From: an uncultured Acidobacteriota bacterium
GTDB lineage: Bacteria > Acidobacteriota > Thermoanaerobaculia > Gp7-AA8
Assembly (NCBI GenBank): GCA_946887105.1
Contig: CAMPKJ010000210.1
Location: 1 to 8,914, forward strand
Length of the DNA: 8,914 bases
Direction of reading: 5' to 3'
Part shown: positions 1 through 6,684 of the stretch, one piece after another
Numbering within the stretch: the stretch's first letter is position 1
How the letters are laid out: each line of letters opens with the position of its first letter
Program-made: the position numbers and the translations under genes
The notes under the pieces: model-generated
The model's input: the letters and a program-made list of their open reading frames with translations, nothing else
What the model was told of the DNA's origin: nothing
The model's database searches: none

Positions 1-87
1 TAGAGTCGTAGAGTCTTAGAGGGGCTCGAGCCATGCGTGAGCAACCGCGCCTCTAAGACTGTAAGACTCTAAGACCCTGAGACTACC
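1..87. repeat. Degenerate 8-bp tandem repeats in two inverted blocks
   Basis: The left block (1-24) reads TAGAGTCG, TAGAGTCT, TAGAGGGG with an exact 8-bp period. The right block (56-87) reads AGACTGTA, AGACTCTA, AGACCCTG, AGACTACC with the same period, and its unit is the reverse complement of the left unit. An 11-bp perfect inverted repeat joins them (12-22 with 50-60) around a 27-nt centre, which holds the 10-bp palindrome GGCTCGAGCC at 23-32. The patch lies just downstream of the last gene of the minus-strand operon. It could fold in RNA, but no T-run follows on either strand, so an intrinsic terminator is not supported. The array may continue beyond the left edge of the window. I do not recognise it as a named repeat family. 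Confidence 0.75.
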
Positions 88-94
88 CCGGGGC

Positions 95-784
95 TCAGAA
101 CCGAATGCGCTGCAACTCCGCCTTCGCGGAAGACGCCGTGCTCGAGTACGGGTAACGCTCGATCACCTGTTCGAGCGTACGGCGTGCGAGGGCGAGGTCG
201 CCGGTGCGCTCCTGGGCGAGCGCGATCTTGAACATCGCGTCGGGGGCCTTGTTCTGATCGGCGAACTCGTTCACGACGCGCATGTAGTGGCGTACGGCGT
301 TCGTGTAGTCGCCGCTCGCGAAGTAGGTCTCGCCGATCCAGAAGAGCGCGTTGTCGGCGAGATCGCCCGTGGCCTCGGAGTCGAAGACCGCCTGGAACGC
401 GCGCCGCGCATCGGCATGTTTGCCGCGGCCGAAGAGCATGATCGCCTGACGGTAATCCTCGGCGAGCTTCGCGCCGACGAGTGCGCGCTGCACCGGCTGC
501 CTTTCGGCGCCCGTCGCGCGAACGGGCGCAGGTGCGGGAGCGGGAACGGAAACAGCGGCAGGTTCAGCGGCCGCCGCGACCGCCAACCCGCCCTCTTCCA
601 GCCGCGCCAGGCGGCTGTTCATCACGTCCAGCCGCTCGAGCAGCTCGGTCATGGCCGTCTGCAGCTCGCCGATGCGCGGATCGGGCGCGGCCGCCTGCGG
701 AACGAGGACCGGACCCGGCGCGTCGTCCGTCGACGCGCAGGCGATCGAGAGCATCACGAGAGCGGCGACGGCGAGTTTCTTCAT
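95..784 (-). CDS. cpoB: CpoB/YbgF-like TPR lipoprotein
   Basis: This 229-residue envelope protein has a short signal peptide ending at Cys16 (context S-I-A-C, an imperfect lipobox), so it is probably a lipoprotein. A short predicted coiled coil follows at about 37-64, then an Ala/Pro-rich linker (about 65-98). Three tandem TPR units fill about 110-229, with family-typical landmarks ALFWIGETYF, KAPDAMFKIA and VIERYP. This layout (N-terminal coiled coil, linker, C-terminal TPRs) is that of CpoB/YbgF, which in E. coli links Tol-Pal to peptidoglycan synthesis during outer-membrane constriction. The E. coli protein is periplasmic rather than lipidated. Its ATG overlaps the bamD stop as ATGA, and upstream there is only a weak ribosome-binding site, so it is likely translated by coupling. 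No tolQRAB or pal is in the window. A generic TPR lipoprotein is the alternative. Confidence 0.75.
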   Translation of the reverse strand: MKKLAVAALVMLSIACASTDDAPGPVLVPQAAAPDPRIGELQTAMTELLERLDVMNSRLARLEEGGLAVAAAAEPAAVSVPAPAPAPVRATGAERQPVQRALVGAKLAEDYRQAIMLFGRGKHADARRAFQAVFDSEATGDLADNALFWIGETYFASGDYTNAVRHYMRVVNEFADQNKAPDAMFKIALAQERTGDLALARRTLEQVIERYPYSSTASSAKAELQRIRF

Positions 785-1563
785 GCTTTCAGATCATTGA
801 GACGGCGTTTCGCGTCCTGTGCGTAGTCGCTGTCGGGGAACTCGCTCAGCACACGCTCGTAGTACAGCCGCGCCTCGCCGTGACGTCCGAGGTGCGAGAG
901 CGCGTTGCCGAGGTCGTAAAACGCGCCGGCGCGATCGTCGTAATTCGCGTACGTATCGATGAGGTAGTTCAGGCGATGCACGGCCGAGGTGTGGCTGCCG
1001 CGCTTGATGTAGAAGCGCGCCACCATGTGCTCGTGCCGCGCCAGGCGATTCAGCGCTTCCTGCCGGCGCGCTTCCGCTTCGGGACGCAAGGCGCTCTTCG
1101 GATGCGCGCGGATCATGTCGTCGAACTTCTCGACCGCCTCGCGCGTCTTGGCCTGATCGCGATCGGGCCGTTCCATCTGCTTGAACGAGCACATGGCGAT
1201 GCGCAGCATCGCGTAGTCGGCCAGTTCGCTGGTCGGATAGCGATTGATGAAGTCGCGGTACTTGTACTGCGCCTCGACCAGATTCACCGGATCGCCCTGT
1301 TCGTAGAACGTGTCGGCGATGCGCAGAAGGCTGCGGCGGCCGAGGGGATCGTTCGGGAACGACTCGTAAAGGTGCGAGAAGTAGGTGCGGGCGCGCTGCC
1401 ACTTCTTGCGCGCGAACTGCTCCTCCCCATTCTGGAAGAGCTGCTCCTTCGACATCTGCAGGAGCGCGGGATCGACCACCGGCCGGTAGACGCGCGGCGT
1501 GCGGTTGCACGCGGCCACGACGACGAGAGTCGCGATCATCAATGTGACGTGTTTGAGCTTCAA
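781..1563 (-). CDS. bamD: Outer membrane assembly lipoprotein BamD-like
   Basis: A 260-residue lipoprotein with a hydrophobic signal and lipobox V-A-A-C, giving Cys19 as the lipidated residue. The mature part is a run of TPR helices from about residue 38 to the end. It includes the BamD-typical start (QLFQNGEEQFARKKW at about 41-55) and the pattern YESFPND, INRYPTSELADYAMLRIA and EFPDSDYAQDAKRRL. In the BAM complex, BamD sits on the periplasmic face of the outer membrane and helps BamA insert beta-barrels. E. coli BamD is about 245 residues, so the length fits. The start is TTG, because no in-frame ATG lies before the signal sequence and a G-rich Shine-Dalgarno stretch lies just upstream. It follows rpe by 14 bp and overlaps cpoB by 4 bp. 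The family assignment is by architecture and motifs; a BamD paralogue is possible. Confidence 0.85.
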   Translation of the reverse strand: MKLKHVTLMIATLVVVAACNRTPRVYRPVVDPALLQMSKEQLFQNGEEQFARKKWQRARTYFSHLYESFPNDPLGRRSLLRIADTFYEQGDPVNLVEAQYKYRDFINRYPTSELADYAMLRIAMCSFKQMERPDRDQAKTREAVEKFDDMIRAHPKSALRPEAEARRQEALNRLARHEHMVARFYIKRGSHTSAVHRLNYLIDTYANYDDRAGAFYDLGNALSHLGRHGEARLYYERVLSEFPDSDYAQDAKRRLNDLKA

Positions 1564-1566
1564 GAT

Positions 1567-1572
1567 TCCCCC
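1567..1572 (-). promoter_or_regulatory. Ribosome-binding site for TTG-started bamD
   Basis: On the minus strand GGGGGA precedes the TTG codon by three bases (GGGGGAATCTTG). The next in-frame ATG is codon 9, which would cut into the signal-peptide hydrophobic core. The site and the intact signal sequence together support TTG as the start. Confidence 0.5.
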
Positions 1573-1577
1573 GGGTA

Positions 1578-2237
1578 CTAAATCTTCACGGTGCTAACAG
1601 CGCTTCGGATCGACTCCATTGCAGCGGAGCGATCATCCTGTCCGAATACGGCCGAGCCCGCAACGAGAATCGACGCTCCGGCCGCGACCACCAGCGGCGC
1701 CGTCCTGGCATCGATGCCGCCGTCCACTTCGATCTCGACCCGGAGACCCCTCTCCCGCACGAGCCCGGAGATATGACGAATCTTGGGCACCACAGGTTCT
1801 ATGAACTTCTGTCCCCCGAATCCGGGGTTCACGGTCATGACCAGAACGTAGTCGCAGAACTCGATGGCCGTGGAGAGCGTTTCGGCGCTCGTGGCCGGGT
1901 TGATGGCGATGCCCGCCTTCGCGCCGCCGTCGCGGATCATCTGCAGCGCGCGCTGGAGATGCGGCTCCGCCTCGACGTGAACGGAGATCATGTTTGCGCC
2001 GGCATCGAGGAACCGCTCGATGTAGTTCTGCGGCTGGCTGATCATCAGATGACAGTCGAACGGCAGCTTCGTGCGGCCGCGCAGCGCCTTGATGATCGGC
2101 GGCCCCATGGTGATGTTCGGCACGAAATGGCCGTCCATCACGTCGAGATGGAGCAGATCGGCGGACGCGATCGTGTTCAGCTCCTCGTCGAGGCGCGCGA
2201 AATCGGCGGAGAGCAGCGAGGGTGCGATCTTGATCAT
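1578..2237 (-). CDS. rpe: Ribulose-phosphate 3-epimerase
   Basis: A 219-residue cytoplasmic TIM-barrel enzyme that interconverts D-ribulose 5-phosphate and D-xylulose 5-phosphate in the pentose phosphate and Calvin pathways. All family signatures are present: IAPSLLSADF at the N-terminus (Ser7), LHLDVMDGHFVPN at 29-41 (His30 metal ligand, Asp32 catalytic), DCHLMI at 61-66 (His63), VNPGFGGQKF at 136-145 (phosphate loop), and VDGGI at 171-175 (Asp172, second catalytic acid). GSAVFG follows near the end. Length and motifs match full-length bacterial Rpe. The start ATG overlaps the PASTA gene stop as ATGA. There is no strong Shine-Dalgarno sequence, which suggests coupled translation. No other pentose-phosphate gene is in the window, so it appears to travel with the envelope genes rather than with its pathway. 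Confidence 0.97.
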   Translation of the reverse strand: MIKIAPSLLSADFARLDEELNTIASADLLHLDVMDGHFVPNITMGPPIIKALRGRTKLPFDCHLMISQPQNYIERFLDAGANMISVHVEAEPHLQRALQMIRDGGAKAGIAINPATSAETLSTAIEFCDYVLVMTVNPGFGGQKFIEPVVPKIRHISGLVRERGLRVEIEVDGGIDARTAPLVVAAGASILVAGSAVFGQDDRSAAMESIRSAVSTVKI

Positions 2238-3031
2238 TGCGTTGTCGTCGGAACCGGGGCCACCGGCGGCTCCGGCGCCATCGGCGGAGGCACCGGCGCG
2301 AACCCGCCCTCCTCCTGGCGCGAGACCACCACCGAGATCGGATCGTCCGTGCTCACCGGTGCGCCGCGCAGTGGATATTGCCGGATGATGATGCCGTCGG
2401 CGATGCCCGGATAGGCTTCGAATTTCACCGTGGAGACGTTCAGCCCGCGCGCGGCGAGCGCGGGACGGACCTGTTCGAGCGGCCGGTCGATGAGGTCCGG
2501 CATCACGTATTCGGGCGGAGGAGGCGGGACGCCGACCAGCAGCGACACGCCGGTCTGCGGCGCGACCACGGTCGTCTTCGGCGGGTCGGCGGCGAGCACG
2601 CCCATCGCGTCGCTGCCGATGTAGGCGGTGTTGCCGGGCTTCAGGTTCTGCTGGCCGAGGCGGAGGATGGCCGTGCCGGCGGACGCGCCGTCGAGCTCCG
2701 GGACGCGCAACACCAGCGGTCCGGCGCTGAGCTCCACGCGCAGGGTCGAGCCGCGCTTGATGAAACTGGTCGCACCGGGGGTGCGGTTCTGCCAGACGAT
2801 GTGGCCGACCGGTACCTTGTCGTCGTTGCGGCGATGCTCTTCGTCGACCACGAGATCGACGCCGAGATCCTGCGTGACCTTGCGCGCGTCACTGACCGAG
2901 CGGCCGATCAGATTCGGCGTCGGCAGCGAGCGTCCTTTGACGAAGTACGTGAACCAGAAATACGTGCTGCTGCCGAAGATCAGCAGCAGCAGCGCTCCGA
3001 AGAGGATGTGATGAAGACAGCCGCGCTTCAT
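2234..3031 (-). CDS. Membrane-anchored protein with three PASTA repeats
   Basis: A 265-residue protein with a basic N-terminus and one hydrophobic segment (about 8-31), followed by three PASTA-like repeats at about 36-104, 107-168 and 174-239. Each opens with a P-x-L-x-G/D type motif (TPNLIGRSVSDA, VPELDGASAGTA, MPDLIDRPLEQV) and ends in a beta strand. A Pro-rich tail (240-265) closes the protein. In serine/threonine kinases and penicillin-binding proteins, PASTA repeats bind muropeptides or help oligomerisation outside the membrane. Here there is no kinase or transpeptidase domain, only the anchor and repeats, so a periplasmic scaffold or peptidoglycan-sensing role is inferred. ATGA overlaps at both ends (with lon and rpe) point to an operon. 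The second repeat is the most divergent. Confidence 0.88.
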   Translation of the reverse strand: MKRGCLHHILFGALLLLIFGSSTYFWFTYFVKGRSLPTPNLIGRSVSDARKVTQDLGVDLVVDEEHRRNDDKVPVGHIVWQNRTPGATSFIKRGSTLRVELSAGPLVLRVPELDGASAGTAILRLGQQNLKPGNTAYIGSDAMGVLAADPPKTTVVAPQTGVSLLVGVPPPPPEYVMPDLIDRPLEQVRPALAARGLNVSTVKFEAYPGIADGIIIRQYPLRGAPVSTDDPISVVVSRQEEGGFAPVPPPMAPEPPVAPVPTTTQ

Positions 3032-5499
3032 CGGCGCTCGGCCCGCTCGACCTTCTCATCGTGAACTTCCACGACCGTTTCCTGGTCGCCGCGGTGCTCC
3101 TTGACCGCCGGCGGCAGCGGAATCAGCGCGCGCTTCCAGACGTCTTCCACGCGCTCGGCGAACACGAACTCCAGCTTCTCGCGGGTCTCCTCCGGCACTT
3201 CCGTCACGTCTTTGCGATTCCCTTCCGGCAGCACCACGGTGGTGATGTTCGCGCGATGCGCCGCCATCACCTTCTCTTTGATGCCGCCGACGGAGAGCAC
3301 TTTACCGCGCAAGGTGATCTCGCCCGTCATGGCCACATCGTGACGCACGGGCCGCTCGCCCATGACCGAGGCGATGCAGGTGGCGATGGCCACGCCGGCG
3401 GACGGCCCGTCCTTCGGGATCGCACCGGCCGGGAAGTGGATGTGGATGTCCTGCTCGCTGAATTTTTTGTCGTCGATCTCGAGATCGCGCGCCTTCGAGC
3501 GGACGTACGAATACGCGGCCGAAACCGATTCGCGCATCACGTCGCCGAGCTGACCGGTCACGGTGGTGCGTCCGCTGCCGGGCATGCGCGTCGCCTCGAT
3601 GAACATGATCTCGCCGCCGACCTGCGTCCAGGCCAGGCCCGTGGTGACGCCGACCTCGGGACTCCGCTCCGCGAATTCGTGCTCGAATTTCGGCAGCCCG
3701 AGATACGTCTCGACATCCGCTTTCGTGACCTTGAACGATGCTTCCGGAGCGGTTTCCGTGGCCACCTTGCGCGCGATCTTGCGCAGCACGGTGGCGAGGT
3801 TGCGCTCGAGATTGCGCACGCCCGACTCGGCGGTGTAGTCGTTGATGATCAGCCGGATCGCGTCGTCATCCAGCTCCACCAGCGTCGCGCTGAGGCCGTG
3901 GTTCTCGAGCAGCTCCGGCACGAGGTGCTTCGTGGCGATGGCCAGCTTCTCGTTCTCGGTGTAGCCGGTGAGACGGATCACTTCCATGCGGTCGCGCAAC
4001 GGGCCAGGGATGTTGTCGAGCACGTTCGCGGTGCAGATGAAGAGCGTGTGCGAGAGGTCGTACGGGATCTCGAGGTAGCGATCGACGAAGGCATGGTTCT
4101 GTTTCGGATCGAGCACTTCCAGGAGAGCGGACGAGGGATCGCCGCGGAAGTCTTTCCCGATCTTGTCGATCTCGTCGATCATGATCAGCGGATTGTTCAC
4201 GCCCACCTGGATGTAGCTGGTGATGAGCTTTCCGGGCATCGCGCCGATATACGTCTTGCGATGTCCGCGGATCTCCGACTCGTCGGTGACGCCGCCGACG
4301 GCCATGCGCACGAACTTGCGGCCCAGCGCATCGGCGATGGCGGCGCCGAGCGAGGTCTTGCCGACGCCGGGAGGTCCGGTGAAGCAGAGAATCGGCCCCT
4401 TGAGATCGCCCTTGAGCTTGAGCACGGCCAGGAACTCGAGCACGCGTTCCTTCACTTTTTCGAGGCCGTGATGCCGCGCATCGAGCACGGCCTCGGCCTG
4501 CGCGAGATCGAGACGGTCCTCCGTGTGCTGCGTCCACGGGAGCTGCAGCACGGTGTCGAGATGCCCTTTGATCACCGCGTAGTCGGACGATGACGGCGAG
4601 AGCTGTCCGAGACGCGTCACCTCGCGGCGCAGCGTCTGCTTGTGGTCTTCGGCGAGCGGCAACGCTTCGACGCGATCGCGATACGTGTCCGCTTCGCGCT
4701 CGGCGGCGCTCCCCTCTCCCAGCTCGTCCTGGATGATGCGCATCTGCTCGCGCAGGTAGTTCTCGCGATCGCGGCGATCGATGTTCGATTGAATCTGGCG
4801 CTGCAGCTCGCGATCGACGGTGGCGCGCCCGAGGTCGCGGGAAATGTATTCATTGAGCAGCTCGATGCGCTCGATCGGATTCACGGTCTCGAGCAGGAGC
4901 TGCTTCTCTTCCAGCGGGAAGTTGACGAATCCCGAGAGGAGATCGGCGAACGTATCCGGTCCCTCGGCGATGTTCATCTGCAGGATGTTCAGCAGTTCCT
5001 TCGAATACTTCGAATCGCTTTCCACGAGCTTCTCGAACAGCGACAACGCGCGGTTCATCAGATGCTCGCTCTTCACGTTCTTCGGGATCGGCCGCGGCGC
5101 GATTTCGCGGAGACGCCCTTCGAAGTACGGCTCGTTCTGCACCATCTGCACGAGCTCGACGCGTTGCCGGCCCTGCAGAAACAGCTGGTAACGATCGGCG
5201 GAGAGCGGCAGGCGCTGCACGATGGCAGCGAGCACGCCGATCTGCGAGAGATCCTCGGGGCGCGGATTCTCCTTGTCGCCCGTTTTCTGGCAGAACGCGG
5301 CGATCAGGTTCTGATCGTCAGGGAGATTCTTCAGCAACCGCACGTTGCGGTCGATGCCCACCTGCAGCGAGAGCACGCCTCCCGGAAAAAGAACGGAAGA
5401 GACGAGCGGAATGATGGGCAGACGGCTCGGGACATCGAGCTCCACCCAAGCCTGCGAAGGATTGGTGCCGGACTTAGTACCGCGCGCTGGTTGTGCCAT
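3028..5499 (-). CDS. lon: ATP-dependent protease Lon
   Basis: An 823-residue cytoplasmic AAA+ serine protease of the LonA type that degrades misfolded and short-lived regulatory proteins. Domains in order: N-terminal substrate-binding domain (about 27-220), helical region (about 225-345), AAA+ module with Walker A GPPGVGKT at 375-382, Walker B LIMIDEID at 438-445 and sensor-1 Asn492 (CTAN), then the proteolytic domain. Its catalytic Ser700 lies in PKDGPSAG and Lys743 in [12 protein letters not shown]. The 43-residue Ser-Lys spacing equals that of E. coli Lon (679/722). It is about 40 residues longer than the E. coli enzyme, with an extra N-terminal stretch and a charged C-terminal tail (about 796-823). 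The ATG at 5499 has AAAGGA just upstream. It is the first gene of the five-gene minus-strand cluster and diverges from the PHP gene. No CIRCE element or clear sigma32 promoter is visible. Confidence 0.98.
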   Translation of the reverse strand: MAQPARGTKSGTNPSQAWVELDVPSRLPIIPLVSSVLFPGGVLSLQVGIDRNVRLLKNLPDDQNLIAAFCQKTGDKENPRPEDLSQIGVLAAIVQRLPLSADRYQLFLQGRQRVELVQMVQNEPYFEGRLREIAPRPIPKNVKSEHLMNRALSLFEKLVESDSKYSKELLNILQMNIAEGPDTFADLLSGFVNFPLEEKQLLLETVNPIERIELLNEYISRDLGRATVDRELQRQIQSNIDRRDRENYLREQMRIIQDELGEGSAAEREADTYRDRVEALPLAEDHKQTLRREVTRLGQLSPSSSDYAVIKGHLDTVLQLPWTQHTEDRLDLAQAEAVLDARHHGLEKVKERVLEFLAVLKLKGDLKGPILCFTGPPGVGKTSLGAAIADALGRKFVRMAVGGVTDESEIRGHRKTYIGAMPGKLITSYIQVGVNNPLIMIDEIDKIGKDFRGDPSSALLEVLDPKQNHAFVDRYLEIPYDLSHTLFICTANVLDNIPGPLRDRMEVIRLTGYTENEKLAIATKHLVPELLENHGLSATLVELDDDAIRLIINDYTAESGVRNLERNLATVLRKIARKVATETAPEASFKVTKADVETYLGLPKFEHEFAERSPEVGVTTGLAWTQVGGEIMFIEATRMPGSGRTTVTGQLGDVMRESVSAAYSYVRSKARDLEIDDKKFSEQDIHIHFPAGAIPKDGPSAGVAIATCIASVMGERPVRHDVAMTGEITLRGKVLSVGGIKEKVMAAHRANITTVVLPEGNRKDVTEVPEETREKLEFVFAERVEDVWKRALIPLPPAVKEHRGDQETVVEVHDEKVERAERR

Positions 5500-5551
5500 T
5501 CGTCCTTTGGTGATGCGCTACACTGACTCGCTCATCCGTACGGGCACGCGA

Positions 5552-5580
5552 ATTGTAGAAAATGCCCCGCGGTTGAACAA
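5552..5580 (-). promoter_or_regulatory. Putative sigma70-type promoter for the lon operon
   Basis: Read on the minus strand, TTGTTC (5580-5575) is separated by exactly 17 bp from TACAAT (5557-5552). The -10 matches five of six consensus bases and the -35 three of six. Transcription would start near 5545, leaving a leader of about 45 nt before the lon ATG. It lies in the 88-bp gap between the divergent lon and PHP genes. I see no equally good promoter for the PHP gene on the plus strand. Confidence 0.5.
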
Positions 5581-5587
5581 ATCTTCG

Positions 5588-6586
5588 ATGACTGAACCGA
5601 TGACGACGGAGGGCTTCTCGGACCCCAGTCTGAAGCGCGCCGACCTGCACTGTCACAGCCGCTTCTCGGTCTTCAAGTATTTCCGCCGCGCCAACACCCG
5701 AGACTGCTACAACCCGCCCGAAGACGTCTACCGTATCGCAAAGGAACGGGGGATGTCGTACGTCACTCTGACCGATCACGACTCCATCGACGGCGCAATC
5801 TACCTGCTCAACAAGTTCCCCGACATGAAGGATTTCTTCATCGGCGAAGAGGTGGAAACGTACTTCCCGGAGACCAGCCAGCGCATCCATATCGGCGTGT
5901 GGGGCCTGAACGAGGAGCAGCACCGCGAGATCCAGCGGCTGCGGCCCAACATCCGCGAGCTCATCCCCTACATGAAATCGCAGCGCCTGATCTTCGGAAT
6001 CAATCATCTCTTTCAGAACTACCGCATGAAGAACGTCGCGGCACGATACATCGCCGAGCTGCTGGAGATGTTCGATATCTTCGAAGTGGTCAACGGCGCG
6101 ATGGCGTCGTTCCACAACAGGATGGTCCAGCAGCTGGTCGAGCACGTGAAGCACGAGCACGGCAAGCACGTCTCGATGGTGGGCGGCTCGGATGCGCACA
6201 CGCTCAAGCACGTCGCGAAGGTGCACACGGTCTCGAAAGGAGAGACCGTCGAAGAGTTCCTCGAAAACATCCGCGCCGGAAACTGCTTCGCCTGGGGCAG
6301 TGAGATGCGCTTCCGTGAGCTCGTCGCCGACATCTATCTCCTCACCATGGCCTACCAGAGCGAGATGGGTGCCGACCTCCGTTCGACGAGCTACACCACC
6401 ATGGACAAGACCATCCAACTCGCCGGCCGCCTGGCTTCGATCCCGACTGCAATCTCAGGACTCCCCGCCGCGATCACCTCGCTGAACTATCTCAAGCAGA
6501 TCGTGGTGACGAAGGGATTGTCGATGCGCTTCGCGCGGCTGGTGGAGGAGATCCGGCCGGGGTTCATCGGTGGGGAGCGGCGGTAG
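5588..6586 (+). CDS. PHP-domain metal-dependent phosphoesterase
   Basis: A 332-residue protein counted from the ATG at 5588. PHP metal-binding motifs appear in order: ADLHCHSRFS (His21, His23), TLTDHDSIDG (Asp63, His64, Asp65), GEEVET (Glu88), RIHIGVWG (His101), INHLFQNY (His140) and GGSDAHTLKHV (Asp202, His204). These form the multinuclear metal site of PHP phosphoesterases, the superfamily that includes histidinol phosphatase, the polymerase III PHP domain and nucleotide or oligonucleotide hydrolases. The C-terminal third (about 230-332) looks helical, holds no recognised domain and may be family-specific. The substrate cannot be told from sequence. The frame stays open upstream to 5345, inside lon on the other strand, but the 5588 start leaves room for the divergent promoters and sits just before the first PHP motif. 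An ATG at 5513 is possible. No good Shine-Dalgarno sequence precedes either start. Confidence 0.85.
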   Translation: MTEPMTTEGFSDPSLKRADLHCHSRFSVFKYFRRANTRDCYNPPEDVYRIAKERGMSYVTLTDHDSIDGAIYLLNKFPDMKDFFIGEEVETYFPETSQRIHIGVWGLNEEQHREIQRLRPNIRELIPYMKSQRLIFGINHLFQNYRMKNVAARYIAELLEMFDIFEVVNGAMASFHNRMVQQLVEHVKHEHGKHVSMVGGSDAHTLKHVAKVHTVSKGETVEEFLENIRAGNCFAWGSEMRFRELVADIYLLTMAYQSEMGADLRSTSYTTMDKTIQLAGRLASIPTAISGLPAAITSLNYLKQIVVTKGLSMRFARLVEEIRPGFIGGERR

Positions 6587-6635
6587 TCCATGACATTGGA
6601 ATAGCGCCCTTCCGCCAGATCGAAATGGTGAACGC

Positions 6636-6652
6636 TCGAAAACCCTTTTCGA
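6636..6652. promoter_or_regulatory. 17-bp interrupted palindrome upstream of the transglycosylase gene
   Basis: TCGAAAA-CCC-TTTTCGA is a perfect 7-bp inverted repeat with a 3-base centre. It is 32 bp before the chosen start of the downstream gene and 49 bp after the PHP stop. Its size and symmetry suit a dimeric repressor operator. It could also be a small RNA hairpin; a short T-run forms part of one arm, but none follows the stem, so a terminator is less likely. No function is established. Confidence 0.4.
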
Positions 6653-6675
6653 ATGCGGCGTCCAATCCAGCAATC

Positions 6676-6679
6676 GAGG
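6676..6679 (+). promoter_or_regulatory. Ribosome-binding site deciding the 6685 start
   Basis: GAGG lies five bases before the ATG at 6685 (GAGGTCGGCATG). The in-frame ATG 60 bp upstream, at 6625, has no such site and would place a polar, non-signal-like extension before the hydrophobic export segment. The 6685 start is therefore preferred. Confidence 0.55.
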
Positions 6680-6684
6680 TCGGC

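Noticed and set aside
86..93. CCCCGGGG palindrome just downstream of cpoB as a terminator
   Set aside because: It is only 8 bp with no loop, and no T-run follows on the minus strand.
481..1581. 366-codon plus-strand open frame across cpoB and bamD
   Set aside because: It is antisense to two lipoprotein genes with signal peptides and TPRs. The product starts as an Arg/Pro/Ala-rich string with no domain.
3061..4593. 510-codon plus-strand open frame antisense to lon
   Set aside because: It lies wholly within the well-supported lon gene. Its product is a His/Arg/Asp-rich composition typical of antisense frames in GC-rich coding DNA and shows no domain.
5500..5587. Heat-shock (sigma32 or CIRCE) control of lon
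   Set aside because: No CTTGAA/CCCCAT pair at proper spacing and no TTAGCACTC inverted repeat is present in the gap; only a sigma70-like promoter is visible.
5474..6418. 314-codon minus-strand open frame opposite the PHP gene
   Set aside because: The PHP metal motifs on the plus strand are decisive. The antisense product (His/Val/Asp-rich) is a codon-bias shadow and would also overlap the lon start.
6625..6684. Earlier ATG start for the transglycosylase at 6625
   Set aside because: There is no ribosome-binding site, and the added residues are polar and would precede the signal peptide. The 6685 start has GAGG at proper spacing.
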